Source: Prorocentrum cordatum
Taxonomy: Eukaryota; Sar; Dinophyceae; Prorocentrales; Prorocentraceae
Reading direction: 5' to 3'
DNA length: 64,000 bases
Assembly: GCA_963575745.1 (NCBI GenBank)
Contig: CAUYUJ010000208.1
Location: 52,856-116,855 of the forward strand
The notes beneath the pieces were generated by a model, which worked only from the letters and a program-made list of their open reading frames with translations, had not been told where the DNA came from and made no database searches. Each line of letters opens with the position of its first letter. Position 1 is the first letter of the stretch. Positions 40,638-50,226 of the stretch are shown piece after piece. The translations under genes were made by a program, and so were the position numbers.

Positions 40638-41640
40638 GATCCGGAAAACCGGGGGGGGTCAACCGAACTCCCGTACTCACCGCCAGCAAACGACTCCCGG
40701 TCCCCACCACCGTCCGCATCACATCCCCCACTGGTGTTCCCAGCACCACTGTCCTCACCACCGCTGTCCCCACTGGTTCCACCACCGCCCCTACTGTCCC
40801 CACCAGTGGCCCCACCACTGTCGCACTGTCCCCGCTGTCCCCAGAACTGTTCCCACCACGGTTCCACTCTCCCCACTGTCTCCACGGCCCCAACCACTGC
40901 CCGACTATCCCCACTGTCCCACTGTCCCACTGACTCCTCCGCTGTCCCACTGAGCTGTCCCACTGTTCCCACCACTGTCCCCACTGTCCCCACCACTGTC
41001 CCCACTGTACCTCTGTCCCATTGTCCCACCGCCGTCCTCGCCACCGCCTTCACCACTGTCCCCACCACCATTGTACCCTCCACTGTGCCACTGTTTCCAC
41101 CTCATTCCCATTGTCCCCACACCACTGTCCCCACCACCACCGTCACCACCACTGTCCACTGTCCCCCCCTGTTCCCACCATTGTCCCCACCACTGTCCCC
41201 ACCACTACCGTCCCCACCACTGTCCCACTGTCCCACTGTCCCCACCATTGTCCCCACCACTGTCCCCACCACTACCCTCCCCACCGCTGTCCCACTGTCC
41301 CCCCACTGTCCCCACCACTGTCCCGCTGTCCCCTCACCACTGTCCCCACCAACACCGTCCCCACCACTGTCCGCACCCCCACTCGGTTTTCGAGGGGGGG
41401 GGGGGTTCGAACCGTAGTGACCCCCCCTCCGGGGAGGGGGGGGGGGGGGGGGGGGGGGTTCGAACCGGTAGTGACCCCCCCCCCTTTTCATGATGAGCAG
41501 GGGGGGGGGGGGGGGGGGAGGGGGTTCGAACCGGTAGTGACCCCCCCCCGTTTTCCGAGGGGGGGGGGGGGGGGGGAGGGGTTCGAACCGGTAGTGACCC
41601 CCCCCGGTTTTTCCGCCGCAGCGGTAGAACACGCTCTTTC
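40373..41640. mobile_element. Inverted-repeat structure with C-run/G-run arms and central minisatellite
   Basis: The left end (GAGAGAGCGTGATCCACCGC...) and the reverse complement of the right end (GAAAGAGCGTGTTCTACCGC) match over about 40 bp, so these are terminal inverted repeats. Left-arm units (CGGGGGGGTCACTACC, GTTCGAACCCCTCCCC; 40,430-40,680) appear as reverse complements on the right (GGTTCGAACCGGTAGTGACC; 41,400-41,610, four units). The centre (about 40,690-41,390) is a CCCCACCACTGTCC minisatellite. No transposase. It could be a non-autonomous element or an amplified hairpin. Homopolymer lengths may be unreliable. Confidence 0.7.
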
Positions 41641-41650
41641 ATATATATAT

Positions 41651-41701
<51 letters not shown>
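41641..41701. repeat. (TA)n microsatellite, right border of inverted structure
   Basis: About 30 TA units with one phase slip (TAATAT) near 41,661. It mirrors the array at 40,331-40,372. Confidence 0.95.
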
Positions 41702-41704
<3 letters not shown>

Positions 41705-41719
41705 TCCGCAATCACTCCG

Positions 41720-42110
41720 CACTGGGGCCGTCTCGGGGCCCTCGTGGGTCATCTCGGGAGCTTCTGGGGGCATGCTGGGCCGTCTCGAGGCGATGTCGGA
41801 GGCCTCCTGGGCAGTCTTGGGGCGTCGGAGGGCCGAGGGCGCGAGAACGCAGAACGCGTGTTATTTGAACATGAGTGATCCTGGCTTCTTGGAGCACTCT
41901 TGGAGGTCCCCTCGGAGCGCCCTTGGGGCCGCTTGGGGCGTCTTGGGCCATCGCGCGTGCAACTTGAGGGGCCCGGGGCGCTCGCGGGCCGCTTGGGTGG
42001 CATCTCGGACCCTCTCGGGCGCATCTCGGGGCCCTGGCCTTTGGGGCAGTCGCGCGACGCAGCCCGGGGGCGCGCGGGGGCGCTTGGTGCGTTCGAGCAT
42101 TTAGGGCCCC
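41720..42110. repeat. Dispersed CTTGGGGC / CTCGGGGCC family member
   Basis: It contains GTCTCGGGGCCCTCGTGGG, CTTGGGGCGTC, CTTGGAGCACTCTTGGAGG and CTTGGGCCATC. Same family as 30,790-30,935. Non-coding in appearance. Confidence 0.6.
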
Positions 42111-42179
42111 AGCCGCGCGGGGAACGCGGGGGCATTGAGGTCGGTGCATTTCGCGCCCGGGGCTAGGTGGCAGATATAT

Positions 42180-43228
42180 AACGCGCATGGCGCTACCCGC
42201 GGACACCCGCCTGCCTTGTCTGCGGGCGAGTCGCGAGAAAGTATCGAGTGGGGGCCCTTCCCTGTGAGGCTCTCACATCATGTCATTAATTAGAGCGGGT
42301 CAGTCGAATCCTGCGCTTGTCGCCACTTCTACAGTCTTCAGCGCTGAACCGGGATGAAGTCTCTAGTGGGGCCGCGCGGGGGGGCGGGGTGGATGAGGGG
42401 GGCGGGGTCGCGAGGAGGCGGGGGCGCAGAAACCGCGAGGATGGGGGTGGGGGGCGACGACGACGACGACGACGAGGCATGAATATCAGGGAGGGGGGGG
42501 GCGGCGCAAAGGAGGCAGGGGGAGGGGCGGGGGAAGAGGGGCGGCCAGGAGGAATCAGGGCGACGACGCTGAGGGCGAGGTGGGAGAGGAGGAGGTTCGA
42601 GGAAGATTCGCGCGGAGGGGGAGCTCGGGCAGGAAGGGGCGCAGGGGAGAAGGCCAGAGGAGGAGGGAGGGGGGGAGGAGGAACGACGGAGGAGTCCGTG
42701 TCGAACTCGCCGGGGTCGTCGTCGCTATATTCGCCATCGTCGTCGGCGGGGTGGCGCGCGCTGCCCGACCTTGCTGTCTCGGCCGCGGCGCGCCCCAGCG
42801 CGGGCCGTGGTTCAGCTTCGGCAGCCTCAGCGCGGCCGCCGCTGCATCTCTGGCGGCGCCCCGGGTGCACTTTGGCGCGCGCGCTGCGCGCGTTGTTCGG
42901 CGCCGCATTTTCGCGCCGCCAGCGTCGACAAGCAGTTTTTGCGGCGGCGACTGCGTGGCCAGGGCGCCCCGCTGCAGGGGTCGTTCGGCCGCCCGCGCCA
43001 GGGCGCCCAATTCCGCGAACGGAACTGCCCTGCCGATTTCAAAACTGACGGGAAGCCCTCCTCCCCCCCCCCTTCCGCTGCAGCCAGCCAGGGGGGGGGG
43101 GGGTAGGAAGGCGAGGAGGGGGGGAGGGGCGGTGGGAAGGGAGGGGGGGGGGAGGACGGGGGGGCGCGAAGAGCGAGTGGGGGGGGGGAGGGGGAAGGGG
43201 AGGGGGAGAAGCAGCAGCATCAGCAGCA
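42180..43228. other. GGA/GGC-rich low-complexity DNA, no gene recognised
   Basis: Long open frames occur on both strands at the same place and are Gly/Arg or Pro/Ser/Ala-rich, as expected from skewed composition. No domain seen. Confidence 0.55.
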
Positions 43229-44110
43229 GTGGTAGGGCAGGTGGATCGAGGGTCGAAGTTCGATCGGAGATCGAAGATAGAGGGGGGATCGCAGATGGGG
43301 GGTTGGTCAGGGGTAAAGGGGGCCGAGGACCGAAGGACTCTCGAGGATCGATCGGAATTTAAAACAGAGGGACCGAGGGGGATTGGATCGGGCAGGATCA
43401 AGGGTGGAGGATCGAGGATCGAGGGGGGTCGTCCTCCCCCTGATATCTCCATTAATTATCGGTCCTCCTTCTTCTTCCTTCTTCTCGTCTTGGCGCTCGT
43501 CTCGGTTCCTCTTTCTTCTTCCTTAATCATCGCGCTTATTTTGCCCCTGCTCTTGGTCCTCCTTCTTCTTCCTCCCCCTCGTCTTGCCCTCTTCCCCTTT
43601 TCTCCAGCCTGCCCCCGTCGACAGGCTGTTTCCGATCGGCTGACCTCATAGGGCGCCCGACGGCGCGCCCTTCCCCCATTGCTCGCGCCCAAGAGCTGCC
43701 CCCATAGCCTGCTCCAGCAGGTCGCCCTCGCACCCCCCCCCCACCCCACCCCACCGCGCGCGCAAGCTGCCCCCATCCATGGGGAGCCCGCGCCGAGTGC
43801 TTTCATAAGCTGCCCTGATTGGTTGCCCTCAGTGGCTGCGCTCTTATCGCGCGTTCTCATGGGCTGCGCCCGTCCGCGGGCTGCCCCCATCCATGAGCTG
43901 CCTTCGCAGGCTGCCTCCGCGCGCTGCCCCCGCGCTGGGGCGCCCTCGTGAAATATTCTGCATGGTGCTCCCATGGGCCCCCCAGCTCCATGGGCTGCGC
44001 CCATGGGCTGCCCCCGCAGGCCGCGCCCCCAGGCTGCCCGCGTACATATGTTGCACTTGCCGGCGCTCCCGCCGGCTGCCCCGCAGGCTGCGCCCGTAGG
44101 CTGCGCCCAT
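43229..44110. repeat. Composite repeat: GATCGAGG block, CTTCTTCCT block, GGCTGCCCCCAT minisatellite (copy 1)
   Basis: It starts with GATCGA-type words (43,240-43,440), then CCCCCTGAT...ATTAATTATCG, a CTTCTTCCTTCTTC tract, GACAGGCTGTTTCCGATCGG (43,619), and an array of about 18-bp GGCTGCCCCCATxxGC units to 44,110. The order is the same as in 44,735-45,370. Confidence 0.75.
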
Positions 44111-44734
44111 GTTCATCGTTTGCAAATCTGGGACATCTGGAAACGTCCACCCCAGCTGCTATTAATGTGCTTCGTTGGGTTAAATGTGTTGCAATGCGCG
44201 CGCGTCTGCTTTTCGTGGTGCCGTTGTGCTCGGGAGCTGGTGTTTTGGGTCGTATATCCGCTCGGTGTCTCGATGGCTACCCCGCGGGGGGCGGTGCCCC
44301 TTTTTCTCCGCTTCCGCGCGGCAGCGCGCCTTTCTTGGGAAGTCGGCCGAATCAGCCAATAGCCCCCGATTGCAAACCTACACTCTCGAATTCTTCATGG
44401 CGTCTCCATGGCGACCGCGCAAGATTTGAGGCCTTGGCTCATTTGCAGCGCTACTCCGACCGCCCACAAGCACCAAGCGATGCTAAGTGAAGCTAACAGA
44501 GGCCCCAATCACCCCAACTGACAGCACAGGCTTGCAGAACAAGAATTCGCTGCTGTATTACAAATATGTTAAGCTTGTTTCAACCTCGAACTTTTCTGGG
44601 TGCACATGTGCCCGCTGCGTCCGCGCGCTCGGGCGATTTTTTCGTCCATGACGCAATCGCTTGGGATCTCGAAGCAGATCGCTCGGGACCCCCATCGAGG
44701 TCGTGGAAAACAGCACCCCCCAAAAGGTAAAGAT
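44111..44734. other. No gene recognised
   Basis: Mixed-composition sequence between two composite repeats. Short frames only. Confidence 0.5.
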
Positions 44735-45370
44735 CGGGCAGGGTCGAGGATGGGGGATCGAGGATCGAGGGGGATTGTTATCCCCCTGATCCCCTGCTTA
44801 ATTATCGTCGTTATGCTCGAATTGGTTATGTTCCAGCTCTCGTTCCTCCTTCATCCTCCGCCCCCCTCGCCTTGCCCTTCATCATTTTTCTCCAGGTCGC
44901 CTCCTTCTACCTCCTGATCCTCTTGATATCCTCCGTTTCCAATGTTTGGCTTCCTGCGGGCGTCTTCCTGCGCGCGGCTTCCATGGGTTGCCCCCGTCCA
45001 TAGGCCGCTTCCCGGGCTGCCCCCATGGGAGGCACCCGCAGGCTGCCTCCACAGGCTGCCCTCGCCCGTGAACAGCCCGCATCGGGCGCGCCCACGCGCT
45101 GCCCCCATCGACTGCCCCCATCGACAGGCTGTTTCCGATCGGCTGCCCTCGCGGGGCGCCCCCGCAGGCTGCGCCCACAGGCTGCCCCCCGCAGGCTGCC
45201 CCCACGGGCTGCTCCCATAGCTTGCTCCGGCAGGTTGCCCGCGTCGGCTGCCCCCCCGCGAGCTGCCCCCACCCATGGGCTGCTCGCGTCGGATGCTCTC
45301 ATAGGCTGCCCGGGTTGGCTGCCATCATTGGCTGCGCTCTTATCGTTTGTTCCCATGAGGTGCACCCATC
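44735..45370. repeat. Composite repeat, copy 2
   Basis: GGATCGAGGATCGAGGGGG (44,756 onwards), TATCCCCCTGATCCCC, TTAATTATCG, GACAGGCTGTTTCCGATCGG (45,122) and GGCTGCCCCC units occur in the same order as at 43,229-44,110, but the spacing is shorter. Confidence 0.75.
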
Positions 45371-45604
45371 CACTGGCTGCCTTCCGCCACGCGGTGCCGC
45401 CGCTGGCGCCCCCCCCTCCCCCGGCGTTATCCGTTTTCCTTTCGGGCATGTAAATCATATATGATTCTGACCGCATGCCCATCCTAAATATGAATTAACA
45501 ATATCTCAGAGGTACCAGGATCGGTCCCCCTGAGGTTCCCTTGTGAAAACCAATACGCGGGGACATAGATTCTCATGACATAGCACTTGTTTGCGAATCC
45601 CTTG

Positions 45605-45965
45605 TTAAAAAACGGGGCGAAGTGCGCGCGCGCGCGTCGTCGCGCGCGCATGCCGAAATCCTTCAAAAACCTTCGGTGTCGGAAGGATTTCGCAATCGAT
45701 TTCGCAACGCTGATTTGCTAAAACAGCTTACGCGCAAGCTCTTGCGTAACCTTCAGAAACAATAGGTTTCCCAAGATGGCCACAACATGCTACCAAACGT
45801 ATTTCGCGCGCGCATGTCGGAATCTGTCGAACGCCCTTGCGCGCGCGCCGTCGCGAGAATCCTTTTTGGGAAAAACGAGACGAAGTGCAGACGCGCGCGT
45901 CGTCGCGCCCGCATGCCGAAATCCTTCAAAACCCATCGATTTCGGAAGGATTACACAATCGCGTG
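45605..45965. repeat. Pair of about 93-bp direct repeats each with a GAAATCCTTC...GAAGGATTTC hairpin
   Basis: Copies at about 45,608-45,700 and 45,875-45,962 share CGAAGTGC, GCGCGTCGTCGCGC, CATGCCGAAATCCTTCAAAA and GGAAGGATT. In copy 1 GAAATCCTTC and GAAGGATTTC form a perfect 10-bp stem; in copy 2 the stem is slightly shorter. Confidence 0.75.
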
Positions 45966-46026
45966 CCTTTATATATAAAAAAGTTTCGCAACGCGGATGT
46001 TGTTCAACAAAAGCGCGCGCGCGCTC

Positions 46027-46775
46027 TTGCGTCGTCGTCGTCGTCGTCGTCGCCGTCCTCCCTCCTCCCGCGTCGGCGTCGTCGACGCCTACGTCGTCCT
46101 TTGTATTTCCTCGTTCGTTGTCGTCCTCTTTGGCGTCGTCGTCGTTTCCGTCGTCGTTGTCGCCGTGGTCGTCCTTCCTCCTCCCTCGTCGTCGTCGTCG
46201 TCCGTCGTCGGCGCCTGGTCGTCGTGCCTCCTACTTCGTTTCCGTCGTCGTCGTTGTCGCCGTCGTCGTCGTCGTCTTCCTTCCTCCCTCGTCGTTGTCG
46301 TCGTCGGCGTCGCCGTCCTTCCTCCTTCCTCGTCGTTTGCGTTGTCGCCGTCCTCCCTCCTCCCTCGTCGTCGTCGTCGTTGTCGTCGTTGTCGTCCTTC
46401 CTCCCCCCTCTTCGTCTTCGTTGGCGACGTCGTCGTCGTCTTCGTCGTCGTCGTCGGCGTCGGCGTCGTCGTCGTCTTCGTCGTCGTCGACGGCGTCGTC
46501 GTCGTCGCCGCCGTCGTCGGCGTCGGCGTCGGCGTCGTTGACGTCGTCGTCGTCGTCGGCGTCGTCGGCGTCGTGAACATCGTCGTCGTTGTCATCGTCG
46601 TCGTCGGCGTCGGCGTCGGCGTCGTCGTCGTCGTCGGCGTCGGCGTCGTCGTCGTCGTCGTTGTCGGCGTCGTCGAAGTCGTTGGAGACGTCGTCGGTGT
46701 CGTCGTAGTCGGCGTCGGCGGCGTCGTCGTCGTCGTCGTCGTCGCTGTCGTCGTCGGCGTCGCTGTCGTTGCCAA
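46027..46775. repeat. GTC trinucleotide satellite, about 750 bp
   Basis: Nearly pure GTC/GTT with some GGC and CCTCC inserts. It codes for Val, Ser or Arg runs in the three plus frames and Asp/Thr runs on minus, so the long open frames are artefacts of the repeat. Confidence 0.92.
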
Positions 46776-46969
46776 GTGCAATTTGGTGCCCACCGCCACG
46801 GTCATAAGTCATTTTGCAAACCAAGTTGCGGGTGGGTGGGTGGGATGTTTGCGCGAGCAGTGGATGCGGTCAAGCGCGGTGCAGGGTAGTCAACTGCACC
46901 GTAGGTTGCCCCCTCGTAGCCAGCCCTCGTAGGCCGCGCGCGCGCTGCCCCCCATCCATAGATTCTCTC

Positions 46970-47106
46970 GCATTAAAGATCGCCCCCCTCCCCCTGCCCC
47001 ACCCGCGCGCGCGCGCCCCGCCCGCCCCCCCTCCACCCCAACCCCCGCCCCGCCCCCGCCCCCCCCCTCCTCCCCCCGCGCTGATTTAAAGACCCCCCCC
47101 TGGGAA

Positions 47107-47139
<33 letters not shown>

Positions 47140-47146
47140 TATATAT
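46970..47146. repeat. C-rich tract and (TA)n next to RT fragment
   Basis: 46,980-47,100 is C-rich with few other bases. A (TA)n run at about 47,109-47,136 follows. The third RT fragment begins immediately after. Confidence 0.8.
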
Positions 47147-48648
47147 GTGTATACTTTCTCCCGTTCTCACTCCTTCGAGGACAAAGAGGCCTTTGAAAAG
47201 GCCGTGGTGGTGCCCGGCGATGTTTTGGCGGCGATCGATTGGATTGCTGCGCGCTCGGAGCGGCAGGTGTGCCGTGAGCGGCGAGCGACTCTCGAGCGAA
47301 TTCGGGCCAGGGACGCCGAGCTACGCGCCTCTGGAGCGACGGCGGCCTGGTTCGCGGGCTGCGATGCCCATGTGCGCACAATCGCAGGGTCGATCAACGG
47401 CCCTCTTCTCGTCGAACTGCTCGACGAAATCGGTTACGAGGACGCGGCCTGCGTGGAAGTCTTTCGGCGCGGCGCGCCTCTCGTGGGCCCTCTCCCGTGC
47501 ACGGGGAACGGGCGTCCGGAATCTTTCCCTGTACCGCTCAGCCTGCCGGACTTGGCCGCGGGCGCGGAGCGAGGCAACGCCGCGCTGCTCGGCACGCTCA
47601 AGGAGTCTAGCGACTCCGCCGTGATTCTCACCAAAACTATCGCCGAAGCGGAGCTCGGCCGAATGAGCCATCCCGCGCCGCTCAGCGCGGTCGAGCTCGA
47701 CGGTGCGGTTTTGTCGCCGCGGTTCGGCGTCCGGCAGTCGAGAGAGGACGGGTCCGAGAAGCTGCGGCTCGTAGATGATATGTCGCGCTCTCGTATCAAC
47801 GCGGCGTCGCAGCCGACGGAGCGTCTCGGCCATGAAGCCATCGACGCTCTGTTTGGCACTTGCAAGGCATTTGTGACGCGCGTGGGCGAAGCGCCCGGGC
47901 TCTGGAAGGCGGACATAGACGCCGCGTTCCGGCGCGTGCCGCTGTTGCCGGAACATCGCGCCCTCGCATGGGTCGCGTTCCTCGTGGGCACATGCGTCTA
48001 CGTGGCTCAGCACTTCGCCGCCCCATTCGGAGCGACTTCCTCCGTTCACAGCTGGGAGCGCATCGGCGCGATGCTGTCAGCGCTGGGCCGCAGGCTCATT
48101 TTCGTCCCCGTCCTCAGATATGTGGACGACTTCTTCTGCCCCGAACGTAAGAAAGGGCTGCGCGACGCAATGCGACAGTTCGCCGAACTGGTAAGAATCA
48201 TTCTGGGCCCGAGCGCTGTGGCCGACGGTAAGCTGCTGTTCGGCAATCCGCTCGGGGTCCTGGGCTTGTCTGTGGCGATTGACGAGCGTGGCCTCGTGTG
48301 CTGGCCGCTGCCGGAGAAGCGCGCCCGGTGGCGCGCCGAGATCGCTGCTGCTCTTCAAGAGGGCGCGCTCGAGCGCGGGCGCGCGTCCAAGTTGGCAGGC
48401 CGCTTCTGTTGGGCTGCCTCCCACACCTTCGGGCGGTTCGGGCGCGCGCTGCTCCCGCCGTTGTTTGAGCACGCAAGGGCGCGCCATCCTAGTATCCCGG
48501 CGCACCTGCGAGTCTGCCTGCAATGGTGGCACGAAGCGCTCGCCAGAAATTTCACCACGACGCGGGAGTGGCAGGCGCCAGACACCAGGTCTGTCCAATT
48601 GCTCTCCGACGCGCGGGGGAATCCAGCTAGAGTGGCCGCGGTTCTTTT
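47147..48648 (+). pseudogene. YR-element RT-RNase H fragment (third copy), 3'-truncated
   Basis: The open frame starts MYTFSRSHSFEDKEAFEKAV, then GDVLAAIDWIAARSERQ, aligning with the element 1 N-terminus. This is the part missing from element 2. From 47,348 it appears identical to 35,356-36,658, including KADIDAAF, PFGATSSVHSW and RYVDDFF. It stops matching after GCGGTTCTTTT (48,648), inside the linker to RNase H, so RNase H and the recombinase are lost. The frame continues by chance through the fused module and repeat unit to 49,147. Confidence 0.9.
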
Positions 48649-48701
48649 GGGTCGGAATAACGAAGTTATTGCTTGGCACAAATCCGCCCGCGCTGTGAAC
48701 G
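48649..48701 (+). mobile_element. 53-bp module shared with 39,188-39,240
   Basis: GGGTCGGAATAACGAAGTT... to ...CGCTGTGAACG. It carries the 15-bp interrupted palindrome AATAACGAAGTTATT (48,656-48,670). Flanks differ on both sides between the two loci apart from one or two bases, so the module behaves as a unit. It separates the RT fragment from the 6-kb repeat unit. Confidence 0.85.
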
Positions 48702-48767
48702 AGGGCCAGTCTGCGACCGCTCGCATTGGGATCTCGTGCCGCCAAGGGAGTGGAGCCTCGCTGCGCG

Positions 48768-49379
48768 ATGTGGCGCGTGCTGGTGGCACGCGCGGAGCGG
48801 CGCGGCCGCGCCGCCTCGGCGAGGGCCTCGGTGCGCGATTTTCGCGCGGTGGCCTCGCTGCGCGAGCGGCAAGGCGCCGGGGCTCTCAGCGCGGCGTTGG
48901 AGTGGTTGTCGAGAAGGGCGCATCGAGCTGCGCGCGGTTGCCAGCTTGGTATGCTCACTGCAGCGCGCGCAATGGCTTGCGCCCTGCTGGCGGGCGCAGC
49001 CACCGCGCAGCCTGTTTTCCCCGATGGGGCAGGTGCGATTATTGGCGGCGTGGCAGCCCAGCAGCGCGCGACGCCCGCGCTGGTCGCCGACGACCGCGCC
49101 ACGGTGCAACGCCTCGGGCGGGCCGCCGCTGCTCGTCTCGAGCATGACCTCGCGGCGTCGATATTGCGGGAAGAATTGAACGAGGACGGGCGGAGGAGCG
49201 CGCGCTGGTCTCGTGGCCGGCCGCGCGACGCAGGCGGCGTACACAATGGCCCACGTCCGAATTTTGCAGCGAGTCTTCGCTGGAGGGTGCCCCCGCGACG
49301 TTACCAAGTGCACCGCTCCCTTGGGTTTTCGGCACCTGTTTTCGCGCGTCGCGGACGACGCTGCCAGTGGCTGGCGTGA
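48768..49379 (+). CDS. Unrecognised Ala/Arg-rich ORF at the start of repeat copy A
   Basis: From ATG at 48,768: MWRVLVARAERRGRAASARA, then VASLRERQGAGALSAALEWL, an Ala-rich helix (AARAMACALLAGAATAQPVF), VADDRATVQRLGRAAAARLE and ILREELNEDGR. The segment to about 49,200 looks protein-like. The copy at 60,815 is open over the same length with only a few amino-acid changes. No catalytic motif. It may be a Gag-like or scaffold protein, but this is not supported by any motif. Confidence 0.35.
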   Translation: MWRVLVARAERRGRAASARASVRDFRAVASLRERQGAGALSAALEWLSRRAHRAARGCQLGMLTAARAMACALLAGAATAQPVFPDGAGAIIGGVAAQQRATPALVADDRATVQRLGRAAAARLEHDLAASILREELNEDGRRSARWSRGRPRDAGGVHNGPRPNFAASLRWRVPPRRYQVHRSLGFSAPVFARRGRRCQWLA

Positions 49380-50226
49380 CCTGCTGAACGCTGCCGCCGG
49401 TCACCCTTGCAGTCCAGGTGCCCGCGCGAATGGGATCGAACCGCGGCGCTCGGCAGCGTCCGTTGAGCACGGTGGCCTGCTCCGCTCGGCGACTTGCAGT
49501 CGGGGGCGTGCTCTCCGCCGTCGGATTACGATGGCGCGACTGCATATTGAGCAGGTGCGCCCCCTAGCGCGCTCGCGCGCGGCCTGCGCAGGATGGTGCG
49601 GCGACGTTGACGCGCGCGACATGTCGCCTGCAGAGATCGAGGCGCGCGCCGCTGGATGGGAGGCGCGGCTGTTTGCGTTGCCCCGTGGCAGTTTTGAGCA
49701 GGCATTTTCGTGGAAGTGCAAGGCATCGTGGCCGTGCGCAGCCCCGTGTAAGCTGGATTTCGGATCATGTCCAGTGGCTGGGCGGCGCGGTAGCTCATCG
49801 GCGCGCGGCCGCGCGGGGTCGTGTATTTCGCAGGCGTGGAGGAGTCAAGGCAGCGGCGCGTGCGCGGCGCCCGCGGAATACAACGGCATGTGCAGGCGTT
49901 CGCGGCGGCGCGTGGCGCGCCGGCCGCGGTGGGCCCGCAGTTTCGCGCGCAGACGCGCCGCTGATTTTTCGAACCAGACTGCGTCGCAGAAGGCGTCGTG
50001 GGCGGCGATGTGCGACGTCGCGTGGCTTGCCTTCGCCCTCGGGGCCAGTCGCTCGCGAATCGCGATTAGGATGCGTTGCTTCGCAGGCCGTGCGCGTGAG
50101 GACATTTTCCGCGTGGCTCGCCGCGACGAGCGCTGCCTCGCGGAGCTGGCGGAGGCGCGGGGCGGGGCGGGGCTGAACGCGCGAGCAGCGCTTACGAGGG
50201 ACACGATGAATGACGCGCGGACTTAG
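49213..50226 (+). CDS. Unrecognised Ala/Arg-rich ORF, repeat copy A
   Basis: 337 codons, overlapping the preceding ORF in another frame. An internal ATG at 49,531 starts MARLHIEQVRPLARSRAACA, followed by DARDMSPAEIEARAAGWEAR and CKASWPCAAPC. In copy C the same frame has a TAG (61,260-62,039), so it is not maintained there. Coding status is doubtful. Confidence 0.3.
   Translation: MAGRATQAAYTMAHVRILQRVFAGGCPRDVTKCTAPLGFRHLFSRVADDAASGWRDLLNAAAGHPCSPGARANGIEPRRSAASVEHGGLLRSATCSRGRALRRRITMARLHIEQVRPLARSRAACAGWCGDVDARDMSPAEIEARAAGWEARLFALPRGSFEQAFSWKCKASWPCAAPCKLDFGSCPVAGRRGSSSARGRAGSCISQAWRSQGSGACAAPAEYNGMCRRSRRRVARRPRWARSFARRRAADFSNQTASQKASWAAMCDVAWLAFALGASRSRIAIRMRCFAGRAREDIFRVARRDERCLAELAEARGGAGLNARAALTRDTMNDART

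Noticed and set aside
46027-46805. Long open frames encoding poly-Val, poly-Ser, poly-Asp or poly-Thr
   Set aside because: They are direct translations of the GTC trinucleotide satellite.
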